NCBI RefSeq assembly: GCF_018343535.1
Contig: NZ_JAGYPF010000005.1
Span: 186,001-250,000 of the forward strand
Source of the DNA: Neobacillus rhizophilus
GTDB taxonomy: Bacteria; Bacillota; Bacilli; Bacillales; Cytobacillaceae
Reading direction: 5' to 3'
Length of the DNA stretch: 64,000 nt
The notes beneath the pieces were generated by a model. That model was given only the letters and a program-made list of their open reading frames with translations. It did not search any database and had not been told where the DNA came from. Made by a program: the position numbers and the translations under genes. Positions 8,196 to 17,100 of this stretch are shown in pieces (position 1 is the first letter of the stretch; the number at the start of each line of letters is the position of its first letter).

Positions 8196-8272
8196 GTCCC
8201 AGTAGCTCAGCTGGATAGAGCACACGCCTTCTAAGCGTGCGGTCGGGAGTTCGAATCTCTCCTGGGACGCCA
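8196..8272 (+). tRNA. tRNA-Arg (anticodon TCT)
   Basis: The cloverleaf is complete: acceptor stem GTCCCAG/CTGGGAC, D stem GCTC/GAGC, anticodon stem CACGC/GCGTG with loop CTTCTAA, T arm GGGAG-TTCGAAT-CTCTC, discriminator G and an encoded CCA. The anticodon TCT reads AGA/AGG arginine codons. It is a single tRNA with its own promoter and terminator, between ysnB and ysoA. Confidence 0.95.
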
Positions 8273-8293
8273 CTACTACATACCAAAATATAT

Positions 8294-8320
8294 ACTCACC
8301 TCATAAGGTGAGTTTTTTTT
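8294..8320 (+). terminator. Terminator of the tRNA-Arg gene
   Basis: ACTCACCT pairs with AGGTGAGT around CATA, followed by eight T. It lies 21 bases after the tRNA. Confidence 0.9.
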
Positions 8321-8375
8321 GTGCTTTAATTATGTTACACTATTTTCCATTGATAACCTACAAGGATGGATTCTT

Positions 8376-9404
8376 ATGAAAAAGCGGGAAAAAGTGAGAA
8401 AAATAGATAACGTGATTTTTTTTCCCGGAATGGAAAAAAGATTAACGGACAAAGGCTTAGAAAGCCTGCACAATAAAAAATATGCTGATGCCATCGAGCT
8501 TCTCGAAGAAGCGAAAGAACTGGATCAGGATAACGATGATGTTTTAATCGGCCTGGTCCTTGCCTATTTTGAGGCTGGGAATTTTCAAAAGGCAAAAGTC
8601 CTTGCAAAGGAAATGCTCCATAAAGGAATTGGCGACTATTTTCAATTGGTGGATTTATTCGTAACAGTGCTTATTCAACTTCATGAATATCAGGAAATTG
8701 TCTCAACTATTGAGGCGCTCTTGGAGGAAAAAGAGATTCCGCCGGAAAGACTGGAACATTTCTTAACACTTCTCCAATTCAGCCGGAAAATGGCAGAGAA
8801 CAAAAGCCTTGATCTTAGGAGTGAAGAGCCTGAGGAGGATATCGATCCGGCTTCATTAAATCTATTATCCTTAACCAGCCTGAACGAGCAAATGCTGTCC
8901 ATCTCAAGACTCTCAGATAAAAACATCAGGCCTTATGTCCCCGAAATAGAAGACTACTTAAAAGCGGAAATAGGCCATCCCTTTTTAAAAACAATCCTAT
9001 TAACTCTTTTAAAAGAGCAGGAAGTCGACAAAGACATAAAAATGGTTAAATTTTCGGAAGAAATAACCATAAATCCGACAGGAATACCAGATGTAAGACA
9101 TCAGCCGAAAATGACCTCTATTAAAGAATTGCTTGAGAATCGGCTTGAAAGCAGCAATCCTGTTCTCTTTGCCAGCATCAGTGAAATGGTAGAGCGCATT
9201 TTCTTTATCAGCTACCCATTCGAATTGGAGCCAGAGAACCCGGCTGCCTGGGCTGCTGGCTTTCAATATTTGGCGCAGGAATATATGGGGATAAACTCGG
9301 AAATAAATGAATTATCTAAAGACTATGACGTATCGCCGGTTGAAATCACCCTTACTATACAAGTAATAGAAGAAATTGAGAAAATTTCTTATCCTAATCT
9401 ATAG
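8376..9404 (+). CDS. ysoA: TPR-repeat protein (YsoA-like)
   Basis: This 342-residue cytosolic protein has tetratricopeptide-like helices in its N-terminal third (about residues 20-110, for example ESLHNKKYADAIELLEEAKELD). A longer, acidic and mostly helical remainder follows. The ATG at 8376 follows AAGGATGG; an in-frame ATG at 8319 would begin in the tRNA terminator and is unlikely. The position just before tig matches B. subtilis ysoA, whose function is unknown. TPR helices suggest a protein-binding role, which is inference only. Confidence 0.75.
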   Translation: MKKREKVRKIDNVIFFPGMEKRLTDKGLESLHNKKYADAIELLEEAKELDQDNDDVLIGLVLAYFEAGNFQKAKVLAKEMLHKGIGDYFQLVDLFVTVLIQLHEYQEIVSTIEALLEEKEIPPERLEHFLTLLQFSRKMAENKSLDLRSEEPEEDIDPASLNLLSLTSLNEQMLSISRLSDKNIRPYVPEIEDYLKAEIGHPFLKTILLTLLKEQEVDKDIKMVKFSEEITINPTGIPDVRHQPKMTSIKELLENRLESSNPVLFASISEMVERIFFISYPFELEPENPAAWAAGFQYLAQEYMGINSEINELSKDYDVSPVEITLTIQVIEEIEKISYPNL

Positions 9405-9413
9405 CCTTCGCTG

Positions 9414-9441
9414 TTGAAAGAAACAAATCCTGTGTTATAAT
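9414..9441 (+). promoter_or_regulatory. Sigma-A promoter of tig
   Basis: TTGAAA at 9414-9419 and a perfect TATAAT at 9436-9441, with 16 bases between them. It lies about 130 bases before the tig start, leaving a 5' leader of about 120 bases. Confidence 0.65.
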
Positions 9442-9569
9442 GTAAGGGTTGCATTGTGTAAAAAACTATTTTACAGCAAAAAAAGTGGAAAATGGCTTCG
9501 TGGACAAGACATATTCCGAATTTAAATTCGTTACGAATGAAATGAGTAATAGATGTTGGAGGGAAAAGA

Positions 9570-10856
9570 ATGACTGCAAAATGGGAAAAGTTAGAAGGAA
9601 ACCGCGGTGTCCTTACAATTGAAGTAAGTGCAGATAAAGTAAACGAAGGTTTAGACGCGGCTTTCAAAAAAGTAGTAAAACAAATTAATGTTCCAGGCTT
9701 CCGTAAAGGTAAAATGCCTCGTGGAATGTTTGAAAAGCGCTTTGGTGTAGAAGCTCTATACCAAGATGCATTAGATTTTATTTTTCCAGATGCATACATG
9801 ACTGCAATCGATGAAACTGGAATCGAGCCAATTGCTCAGCCTGAAAATGTTGATTTTGATCTTGAGGAAATGGGCAAAGACAAAGACTTTACTTTCAAGG
9901 CAACTGTTCAAGTAAAACCTGAAGTAACTTTAGGCGAATACAAAGGCCTAGAAATTGAAGAACTTGACACAACTGTAACTGACGAAGATGTTCAAAAAGA
10001 ACTAGAAGCTCTTCAAAACCGTCATGCTGAGCTTGTTGTGAAAGAAGAAGGAACTGCTGTACTTGGCGACACAGTTGTGATAGACTTTGAAGGCTTTGTT
10101 GATGGCGAAGCATTCGAAGGCGGCAAAGGTGAAAACTACTCTCTTGATCTAGGTTCAGGTTCTTTCATTCCTGGCTTTGAAGAACAACTTGTTGGCGTTG
10201 CTGCCGGCGAATCTAAAGAAGTAGAAGTAACTTTCCCTGAAGAATACCATGCAGCAGAGCTTGCAGGTAAACCAGCTGTGTTCAAAACAACTGTTCACGA
10301 AATCAAAGGTAAAGAACTTCCTGCTTTAGATGACGAGTTTGCTAAAGACGTAGATGATGAAGTTGAAACTTTAGATGCATTAAAAGAAAAAATCAAAACT
10401 CGTTTAGAAGATAGCAAAAAGCATGAAGCAGAACACCACCTACAAGATACTGTAGTGGAAAAAGCTGCTGAAAATACTCAAGTTGAACTTCCTGAAGTGA
10501 TGATTGACAACGAAGTAAATCGTCTTCTTCAAGATTTTGAACAACGTCTGCAAATGCAAGGCATGAACCTTCAGCTTTACTATCAATTCTCTGGCCAAGA
10601 CGAAGAAGCTCTTCGCGAACAAATGAAGGCTGATGCTGAGAAAAATGTTCGTGTAAGATTAACTTTAGAAGCTATTGCTAAGGCTGAAAACCTTGAAGTG
10701 TCTGAGGAAGATGTAACTGCTGAGCTTGAAAAAATGGCAGGAATGTACAACATGTCTGTTGACAACATCAAAAAAGCTCTTGGTGGAACAGAAGGCATTA
10801 AAGATGAACTTAAATACAAAAAAGCAATCGACTTTCTTGTTGAAAACAAGAAGTAA
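9570..10856 (+). CDS. tig: Trigger factor (ribosome-associated chaperone)
   Basis: Trigger factor binds near the ribosome exit tunnel, shields nascent chains and has peptidyl-prolyl isomerase activity. Its 428 residues show the three usual parts. The N-terminal ribosome-binding domain carries the signature GFRKGKMPRGMFEKRFG (about residues 43-59). The FKBP-type PPIase domain is at about 160-245 (DTVVIDFEGFVDGEAFEGG), followed by a long helical C-terminal chaperone domain. A GGAGGG ribosome site precedes the ATG. Codon choice looks biased in the way of a highly expressed gene. Confidence 0.97.
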   Translation: MTAKWEKLEGNRGVLTIEVSADKVNEGLDAAFKKVVKQINVPGFRKGKMPRGMFEKRFGVEALYQDALDFIFPDAYMTAIDETGIEPIAQPENVDFDLEEMGKDKDFTFKATVQVKPEVTLGEYKGLEIEELDTTVTDEDVQKELEALQNRHAELVVKEEGTAVLGDTVVIDFEGFVDGEAFEGGKGENYSLDLGSGSFIPGFEEQLVGVAAGESKEVEVTFPEEYHAAELAGKPAVFKTTVHEIKGKELPALDDEFAKDVDDEVETLDALKEKIKTRLEDSKKHEAEHHLQDTVVEKAAENTQVELPEVMIDNEVNRLLQDFEQRLQMQGMNLQLYYQFSGQDEEALREQMKADAEKNVRVRLTLEAIAKAENLEVSEEDVTAELEKMAGMYNMSVDNIKKALGGTEGIKDELKYKKAIDFLVENKK

Positions 10857-10870
10857 TACGTAAATAGTTC

Positions 10871-10901
10871 CAAGGCACGATTTTTATCGTGCCTTGTTTT
10901 A
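10871..10901 (+). terminator. Terminator after tig
   Basis: CAAGGCACGA pairs exactly with TCGTGCCTTG around a six-base loop, followed by TTTT. Confidence 0.9.
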
Positions 10902-10904
10902 TAC

Positions 10905-11218
10905 ATTTTTTCAATTACATATTATAATAAGGACAGGGTAACCTTTTTTATAAACGGGTGGCAGGAATAAAATTTTTGCCGGCGAATTAATTAAATCCAA
11001 GATTGATTTTTAAAAATTATGGTTAAGCTGTTTGAGGTACATATTTCATTTTTTAAGCGAAGTCCAGACAAATAAAAAACATATTTTGAGAAAAGCTTTT
11101 TAGTTCCAGTCCGCCCGCTAAATGTGTTACAATGCAAAATACATACCTAATGAATTGTAGAAAAACTCGGATTTGTTTGGAATTTTCGCGAGCTTTAAAT
11201 AAAGAAATAAGTCGTCTT
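10905..11218 (+). promoter_or_regulatory. Region before clpX with a candidate extended -10 promoter
   Basis: This gap of about 310 bases holds no credible gene. An extended -10 element TGTTACAAT is seen at 11125-11133, with only a weak -35-like TTCCAG at 11104-11109. That would give a leader of about 95 bases for clpX. No operator of the CtsR or HrcA type was noticed. Confidence 0.35.
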
Positions 11219-11232
11219 AAGGGGTGAAAGGG

Positions 11233-12495
11233 TTGTTTAAATTTAATGATGAAAAAGGACAACTGAAGTGTTCATTCTGTGGAAAAACACAGGATCAAGT
11301 CCGCAAGCTTGTTGCCGGACCTGGAGTCTATATATGTGACGAATGTATTGAACTCTGCACAGAGATTGTCGAAGAAGAGCTAGGAACAGAGGAAGAAGTA
11401 GAATTTAAAGATGTTCCGAAGCCAAAGGAAATTTGTGAAATCCTTGATGAATATGTGATCGGTCAGGATAAAGCAAAGAAATCATTATCGGTTGCTGTTT
11501 ACAACCATTACAAGCGTATCAATTCAAACAGCAAAATCGATGACGTCGAGCTTTCAAAAAGTAACATTTGTATGATTGGACCGACTGGTAGCGGAAAAAC
11601 ATTATTGGCGCAGACATTGGCACGGATTTTGAATGTGCCGTTTGCGATTGCAGATGCCACATCGCTGACAGAAGCCGGCTACGTTGGCGAAGATGTTGAA
11701 AACATCTTATTAAAATTAATCCAAGCTGCTGATTACGATGTGGAGAAGGCAGAAAAAGGGATTATTTATATTGATGAAATTGATAAAATTGCCCGCAAAT
11801 CCGAGAATCCTTCGATTACCCGTGATGTTTCCGGTGAAGGCGTTCAACAGGCATTATTAAAAATTCTTGAAGGCACAGTTGCCAGCGTTCCTCCTCAAGG
11901 TGGAAGAAAGCATCCGCATCAGGAATTTATCCAAATTGATACAACAAACATTTTATTTATCTGCGGCGGAGCCTTTGACGGCATCGAGCCAATCATCAAG
12001 CGCCGGTTAGGACAAAAGGTTATCGGCTTTGGTGCTGATCCGAAACAACAGCAGGAAATCAGTTCAAAAGAATTGCTTTCCAAGGTTCTTCCTGAAGACC
12101 TTTTACGCTTCGGCTTGATTCCTGAATTCATCGGCCGTCTGCCAGTTATTGCAAGCCTTGAGCAGCTTGACGAAGCAGCGTTAATTGAAATTTTAACGAA
12201 GCCAAAGAATGCACTTGTAAAGCAATATCAAAAAATGCTTGAAATCGATGCTGTCGAGCTTGAGTTTGAAGAAGGCGCGCTAGAAGAAATCGCGAAAAAG
12301 GCGATTGAGCGTAAAACAGGTGCCCGCGGCTTACGTTCCATCATTGAAGGCATCATGCTTGATGTCATGTTCGACCTTCCATCCCGTGATGATATTACGA
12401 AATGTATCATCACAAAGGATACAGTCGTGGACAACAGCGTTCCAAAGCTGATCCTTGAAGATGGTACGGTTGTTAAAGAAGAGAAATCTGCATAA
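11233..12495 (+). CDS. clpX: ATP-dependent Clp protease ATP-binding subunit ClpX
   Basis: ClpX unfolds tagged or misfolded proteins and feeds them to ClpP. I start at the TTG at 11233, preceded by AAGGGGTG, giving 420 residues, the B. subtilis length; a GTG at 11224 lies inside the ribosome site. An N-terminal C4 zinc domain (CSFCGKTQ ... CDECIELC, residues about 11-37) binds substrates and adaptors. The AAA+ module has Walker A GPTGSGKT (about 116-123), Walker B IIYIDEIDK, the pore loop GYVGEDVE, the RKSENPSITRD region and an IGF-type loop (KVIGFGAD) for ClpP docking. It is a single gene with its own terminator. Confidence 0.97.
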   Translation: MFKFNDEKGQLKCSFCGKTQDQVRKLVAGPGVYICDECIELCTEIVEEELGTEEEVEFKDVPKPKEICEILDEYVIGQDKAKKSLSVAVYNHYKRINSNSKIDDVELSKSNICMIGPTGSGKTLLAQTLARILNVPFAIADATSLTEAGYVGEDVENILLKLIQAADYDVEKAEKGIIYIDEIDKIARKSENPSITRDVSGEGVQQALLKILEGTVASVPPQGGRKHPHQEFIQIDTTNILFICGGAFDGIEPIIKRRLGQKVIGFGADPKQQQEISSKELLSKVLPEDLLRFGLIPEFIGRLPVIASLEQLDEAALIEILTKPKNALVKQYQKMLEIDAVELEFEEGALEEIAKKAIERKTGARGLRSIIEGIMLDVMFDLPSRDDITKCIITKDTVVDNSVPKLILEDGTVVKEEKSA

Positions 12496-12502
12496 TAGGT
12501 GT

Positions 12503-12536
12503 GAACCCGGACTAATTTGTTCGGGTTCTTTTTATT
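12503..12536 (+). terminator. Terminator after clpX
   Basis: GAACCCG pairs with CGGGTTC around a 12-base loop, followed by a TTTTTATT tract. Confidence 0.8.
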
Positions 12537-12554
12537 GGACGACGTTTTTCGGTT

Positions 12555-12762
12555 TACTCTCAGATAAGAGCCGAATACTCTCGGATAACGAGGAAATACT
12601 CTTGGATAAGTTCAAAATACTCTCGGATAAGCGCATATTACTCTCGAATCATGGATTTACTCTCGGACACGGTCAAAATCCTCTCGGATAAGAACTGAAT
12701 ACTCTCGCATACCCCCGATCTACTCTCGCGTAACTGAATTTTACTCACATCTTCATTTTTCC
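12555..12762 (+). repeat. Intergenic tandem array of about ten 21-bp units (consensus TACTCTCGGATAA + 8 variable bases)
   Basis: Units start at 12555, 12576, 12597, 12618, 12639, 12658, 12679, 12700, 12721 and 12742. Nine units advance by 21 bases with one 19-base step. About 13 bases per unit are conserved (TACTCTCGGATAA) and about eight vary freely. The last units drift to TACTCTCGCnTA and TACTCAC. It fills the space between the clpX terminator and the lonB promoter. The period equals two helical turns, so the conserved blocks face the same side of the DNA. The short array at 22331-22382, read on the other strand, has the same period and a related core. Confidence 0.85.
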
Positions 12763-12791
12763 CACCCCCCCTTCAGTTTTTTCAATTCATG

Positions 12792-12820
12792 GTTTATTCC
12801 GCCAGTCAGCAGGAAATACT
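12792..12820 (+). promoter_or_regulatory. Candidate sigma-F promoter of lonB
   Basis: GTTTA at 12792-12796 fits the sigma-F -35 (GYWTA). GGAAATACT at 12812-12820 fits the -10 (GGnnAnnnT), with 15 bases between. lonB of B. subtilis is a forespore gene under sigma-F, so site and biology agree. Sigma-G recognition is also possible. Confidence 0.65.
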
Positions 12821-12864
12821 TATTAATATCTACAGGAGTTAATTAGATACTGGAGGGAAACGAA

Positions 12865-14532
12865 ATGAGTTGGACGGGGATAGCCTTATTTATACAATTG
12901 TTTTTTGGAATAATCATTGGTCTTTATTTTTGGAATTTGCTCAAGAATCAGCGCACGCAAAAGGTGTCAATTGACCGGGAATCCCGGAAGGAAATGGAAC
13001 AGCTTCGCAAAATGAGATCCATTTCATTAACCGAACCGCTTTCTGAAAAAGTACGTCCGACAAGCTTTCAGGATATTGTCGGCCAGGAGGATGGCATTAA
13101 ATCTTTAAAAGCGGCCCTTTGTGGTCCGAATCCGCAGCATGTGATCATCTACGGACCGCCCGGTGTCGGTAAAACGGCGGCAGCAAGGCTCGTTCTCGAA
13201 GAAGCCAAAAAGAATGCAAAGTCACCATTTAAAAAAGATTCAGTTTTTATAGAATTAGATGCCACAACGGCCCGCTTTGATGAAAGAGGAATTGCTGACC
13301 CGCTAATTGGATCGGTTCATGACCCAATTTATCAGGGAGCAGGAGCAATGGGTCAAGCGGGGATTCCGCAGCCAAAACAAGGGGCAGTTACAAATGCTCA
13401 TGGCGGTGTCCTATTTATTGATGAAATTGGCGAACTGCACCCGATTCAGATGAATAAGCTGCTCAAGGTACTGGAGGATCGCAAGGTATATTTAGAAAGC
13501 GCCTATTATCACGAGGAAAATACACAAATACCTACCCATATTCATGATATTTTTAAAAATGGACTTCCCGCCGATTTCCGCTTAATCGGGGCGACAACGC
13601 GGACACCAAGCGAAATTCCGCCTGCCATCCGGTCGCGCTGCATGGAAGTGTTCTTTCGCGATTTAAACCAAGAGGAAATTGTGAAAGTAGCACGAAAGGC
13701 TGCGGAAAAAGTCAATATGGAAATTAATGATACCGGAGTCCATACTCTTTCTACATACGCAAGAAATGGCCGGGAAACCGTTAACATGATTCAGATTGCG
13801 GCGGGGCTGGCCATAACTGAAGATCGGCAATATATTAAGGACGAAGATATTGAATGGGTGATTCATTCCAGTCAAATGACACCGCGAATGGAACGGATGA
13901 TTAATGATGCTGCGCAGGTCGGGCTTGTTAATGGCTTGGCTGTTTATGGACCGAATTCCGGCGCTCTTCTCGAAATTGAAGTGACTGTTATTCCTGCAAA
14001 GGAGAAAGGTTCCATCAACATTACCGGAATTGTCGAGGAAGAAAGTATCGGTGGACAAGGGAAATCGATTCGCCGCAAAAGCATGGCGCGCGGCTCGATT
14101 GAAAATGTGATCACTGTTCTCCGGTCCATGGGTGTTCCGGCGAATGATTATGATATTCATGTTAATTTCCCTGGGGGTGTGCCGATTGATGGACCGTCCG
14201 CAGGTATCGCAATGGCGACTGGGATTTACTCCGCTATTTATAATATTCCAATTGACAACACGGTTGCGATGACAGGTGAAATCAGCATCCATGGAAACGT
14301 TAAGCCAATTGGCGGGGTCTATCCAAAGATAAAAGCAGCCAAAAAAGCAGGAGCGAAAACAGTCATTATTCCACAGGAAAATACCCAGACGATTTTAAAT
14401 GAAATCGGCGGAATCCGAATTGTGCCAGTTACCCATCTTCATGAAGTATTTGAGATTGCGTTTGTGAACGAATTTAAGAAAAATCAAGCCGTTCCGGCTT
14501 CCATTGAATTAACGAAAAAAGAATCTATCTAG
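12865..14532 (+). CDS. lonB: Forespore ATP-dependent protease LonB
   Basis: LonB is a membrane-associated Lon-type protease active in the forespore. It has 555 residues, close to the 552 of B. subtilis. An N-terminal transmembrane helix (about residues 5-25, ALFIQLFFGIIIGLYFW) replaces the large substrate domain of LonA. The AAA+ part shows Walker A GPPGVGKTAA (near 95) and Walker B LFIDEIGE. The protease part shows the catalytic Ser in DGPSAGIAMATG and the Lys in GNVKPIGGVYPK. GGAGGG precedes the ATG. It is transcribed apart from lonA, having its own promoter and terminator. Confidence 0.95.
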   Translation: MSWTGIALFIQLFFGIIIGLYFWNLLKNQRTQKVSIDRESRKEMEQLRKMRSISLTEPLSEKVRPTSFQDIVGQEDGIKSLKAALCGPNPQHVIIYGPPGVGKTAAARLVLEEAKKNAKSPFKKDSVFIELDATTARFDERGIADPLIGSVHDPIYQGAGAMGQAGIPQPKQGAVTNAHGGVLFIDEIGELHPIQMNKLLKVLEDRKVYLESAYYHEENTQIPTHIHDIFKNGLPADFRLIGATTRTPSEIPPAIRSRCMEVFFRDLNQEEIVKVARKAAEKVNMEINDTGVHTLSTYARNGRETVNMIQIAAGLAITEDRQYIKDEDIEWVIHSSQMTPRMERMINDAAQVGLVNGLAVYGPNSGALLEIEVTVIPAKEKGSINITGIVEEESIGGQGKSIRRKSMARGSIENVITVLRSMGVPANDYDIHVNFPGGVPIDGPSAGIAMATGIYSAIYNIPIDNTVAMTGEISIHGNVKPIGGVYPKIKAAKKAGAKTVIIPQENTQTILNEIGGIRIVPVTHLHEVFEIAFVNEFKKNQAVPASIELTKKESI

Positions 14533-14539
14533 ATTTCCC

Positions 14540-14577
14540 ACTTCGGTTTGTCCTTAAAAGCAAACCGAAGTTTTTAT
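14540..14577 (+). terminator. Terminator after lonB
   Basis: ACTTCGGTTTG pairs exactly with CAAACCGAAGT around a ten-base loop, followed by TTTT. Confidence 0.9.
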
Positions 14578-14772
14578 TTGCGAATTCTACAAATTACTTT
14601 TTCATAACTAATATTGAAGTAATTTTTTAAGTTAGGGAGAAACTAACGTATATTGAAAAAAGCGCTGTCTATAAAAATAGACACGTTAATTCAAATAAGA
14701 TAGAATTGTACAAAGACTTATTCTGCATAAGCAGTATAAATTCATGTTTTTTGCATGTGGAGGTGCTGTATT

Positions 14773-17100
14773 TTGGCGAAAAAGAAAGAATTGATCGTCC
14801 CCCTCCTGCCGCTTCGGGGATTGCTCGTATATCCAACCATGGTTCTTCATTTAGATGTAGGCCGTGAAAAATCGGTTGAGGCACTCGAAAAAGCGATGGT
14901 TGATGACCATATCATTTTTTTAACCACCCAAAAGGATGTTTCCATTGATGAGCCTGCCGAGGAGGATCTTTACCGTTTTGGAACGTTAACAAAAGTGAAG
15001 CAAATGTTGAAGCTTCCAAATGGTACGATTCGCGTTTTGGTGGAAGGGTTAAGCAGGGCAGAAATCGTAACATTTCACGATGAGGACGATTATTATGCTG
15101 TCAGCGTTGTCACCTATGAAGACTCTGACGCTAAAGATGTAGAAGACCAGGCTCTAATGAGGACCATGCTGGAATATTTTGAACAATACATAAAATTATC
15201 CAAAAAAATCTCGGCGGAGACATTTGCTTCCGTTGCCGATATTGAAGAACCCGGAAGAATGGCGGACATTATCGCCTCCCATTTGCCGATCAAGCTGAAG
15301 GAGAAACAAGAAATCCTTGAGACAATCGAGATAAAGCTAAGAATGAACCGGGTGATTGACCGAATTTTTAACGAAAAAGAAGTCCTTAATCTTGAAAAGA
15401 AAATCGGCCAGCGGGTTAAGCGCTCGATGGAAAGAACGCAAAAGGAATACTATTTGCGCGAACAGATGAAGGCGATCCAGAAAGAATTAGGGGATAAGGA
15501 AGGCAAGACTGGCGAAATTGCCGACCTCACCAAAAAAATCGAAGAAGCGGGAATGCCGGAGCACGTTTATAATGCGGCCATGAAGGAACTTGACCGTTAT
15601 GAAAAAGTGCCAACAAGCTCCGCGGAAAGTGCGGTCATTCGCAATTATATTGAGTGGCTGATTTCCCTGCCTTGGTCGAAAAAGACGGAAGACGATATTG
15701 ACATTCATCGGGCAGAAAAAATTCTCAACCAGGATCATTACGGTCTCGAAAAGGTTAAGGAGCGTGTCCTTGAATATTTAGCTGTCCAAAAGCTGACGAA
15801 TTCCTTAAAAGGGCCGATTCTCTGCCTTGCCGGACCTCCGGGGGTGGGAAAAACAAGCCTTGCCCGTTCGATAGCGACCTCGCTTAACCGGAATTTTGTC
15901 CGTGTCTCGCTTGGAGGCGTCCGTGATGAATCCGAGATTCGCGGCCATCGCAGAACGTACGTCGGCGCGATGCCAGGACGAATTATTCAAGGCATGAAAA
16001 AAGCGGGAACAATTAACCCTGTCTTTTTGCTTGATGAAATCGATAAAATGTCGAGTGATTTCCGCGGCGATCCATCTGCCGCACTTCTAGAGGTGTTGGA
16101 TCCGGAGCAAAACCATAATTTTAGCGATCACTATATAGAAGAAACCTACGATTTATCGAAGGTCATGTTTATAGCCACCGCCAATAACCTTAGCACCATC
16201 CCAGGACCGCTGTTAGACCGGATGGAGATCATTACAATTGCGGGCTATACGGAATTGGAAAAGGTTCATATTACAAGGGACCATTTGCTTCCTAAGCAGA
16301 TTAAGGAAAATGGACTTTCCAAGAGTACCCTGCAGGTTCGTGACGATGCGATTTTAAAGGTCGTTCGTTACTACACTCGTGAAGCTGGGGTTAGAAGCAT
16401 GGAACGCCAGATGGCCACTATCTGCCGGAAAACAGCAAAAATTATTGTTTCAGGAGAAAAGAAACGGGTTGTCATTACGGATAAAAATGTTGAAGAATTT
16501 TTAGGAAAACCAAGGTTCCGTTATGGCCAGGCTGAAGCAGAGGACCAGGTAGGAGTAGCGACCGGACTCGCTTACACAACTGTTGGCGGGGACACCCTGC
16601 AAATAGAAGTTTCGCTTGCTCCGGGTAAAGGCAAGCTTGTCCTAACTGGTAAGCTTGGAGATGTCATGAAGGAATCAGCACAGGCTGCATTCAGTTATGT
16701 ACGCTCTAAAGCAAAGGAACTTGGCATTGAAGAAGACTTTCACGAGAAACACGATATTCATATTCACGTACCGGAAGGAGCCGTTCCAAAAGACGGACCA
16801 TCTGCAGGAATTACCATCGCTACGGCTTTGGTATCGGCGCTGACCGGCAGACCAATCCGACGAGAAGTGGGGATGACAGGTGAAATCACCCTCCGCGGCA
16901 GAGTCCTCCCGATTGGCGGACTTAAAGAGAAAACGTTAAGTGCTCACCGCGCTGGTCTGACAAAAGTTATTTTACCGAAGGATAATGAGAAGGATATTGA
17001 TGATATTCCGGAAAGCGTCCGCGGCGAATTGGAATTTGTCCCGGTTTCCCATGTCGATGAAGTATTGAAGCATGCCCTTCTTGAAGGTGGAGCACGATGA
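14773..17100 (+). CDS. lonA: ATP-dependent protease LonA
   Basis: This is the general Lon protease for damaged and regulatory proteins. I start at the TTG at 14773: GGAGGTG lies seven bases upstream and the N-terminus aligns with B. subtilis LonA, giving 775 residues. The N-terminal substrate domain contains LPLLPLRGLLVYPTMVLHL-like text. The AAA+ module has GPPGVGKTSLA (Walker A, near residue 350) and VFLLDEIDKM. The catalytic dyad is Ser in VPKDGPSAGIT and Lys in LPIGGLKEKTLSA. Its stop overlaps the ysxC start (ATGA), so the two are translationally coupled. Confidence 0.97.
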   Translation: MAKKKELIVPLLPLRGLLVYPTMVLHLDVGREKSVEALEKAMVDDHIIFLTTQKDVSIDEPAEEDLYRFGTLTKVKQMLKLPNGTIRVLVEGLSRAEIVTFHDEDDYYAVSVVTYEDSDAKDVEDQALMRTMLEYFEQYIKLSKKISAETFASVADIEEPGRMADIIASHLPIKLKEKQEILETIEIKLRMNRVIDRIFNEKEVLNLEKKIGQRVKRSMERTQKEYYLREQMKAIQKELGDKEGKTGEIADLTKKIEEAGMPEHVYNAAMKELDRYEKVPTSSAESAVIRNYIEWLISLPWSKKTEDDIDIHRAEKILNQDHYGLEKVKERVLEYLAVQKLTNSLKGPILCLAGPPGVGKTSLARSIATSLNRNFVRVSLGGVRDESEIRGHRRTYVGAMPGRIIQGMKKAGTINPVFLLDEIDKMSSDFRGDPSAALLEVLDPEQNHNFSDHYIEETYDLSKVMFIATANNLSTIPGPLLDRMEIITIAGYTELEKVHITRDHLLPKQIKENGLSKSTLQVRDDAILKVVRYYTREAGVRSMERQMATICRKTAKIIVSGEKKRVVITDKNVEEFLGKPRFRYGQAEAEDQVGVATGLAYTTVGGDTLQIEVSLAPGKGKLVLTGKLGDVMKESAQAAFSYVRSKAKELGIEEDFHEKHDIHIHVPEGAVPKDGPSAGITIATALVSALTGRPIRREVGMTGEITLRGRVLPIGGLKEKTLSAHRAGLTKVILPKDNEKDIDDIPESVRGELEFVPVSHVDEVLKHALLEGGAR

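Noticed and set aside
12455..12691. 78-residue frame with ILSDK-type heptad repeats
   Set aside because: It begins inside clpX, runs through the clpX terminator and owes its repeats to the 21-bp array; one 19-base step breaks the frame.
12555..12762. CRISPR array
   Set aside because: The conserved part is only about 13 bases and the variable part eight, both far below CRISPR sizes, and there are no cas genes nearby.
13663..14292. 209-residue minus-strand frame opposite lonB
   Set aside because: It is a shadow of the strongly coding lonB frame, with no ribosome site or recognisable domain.
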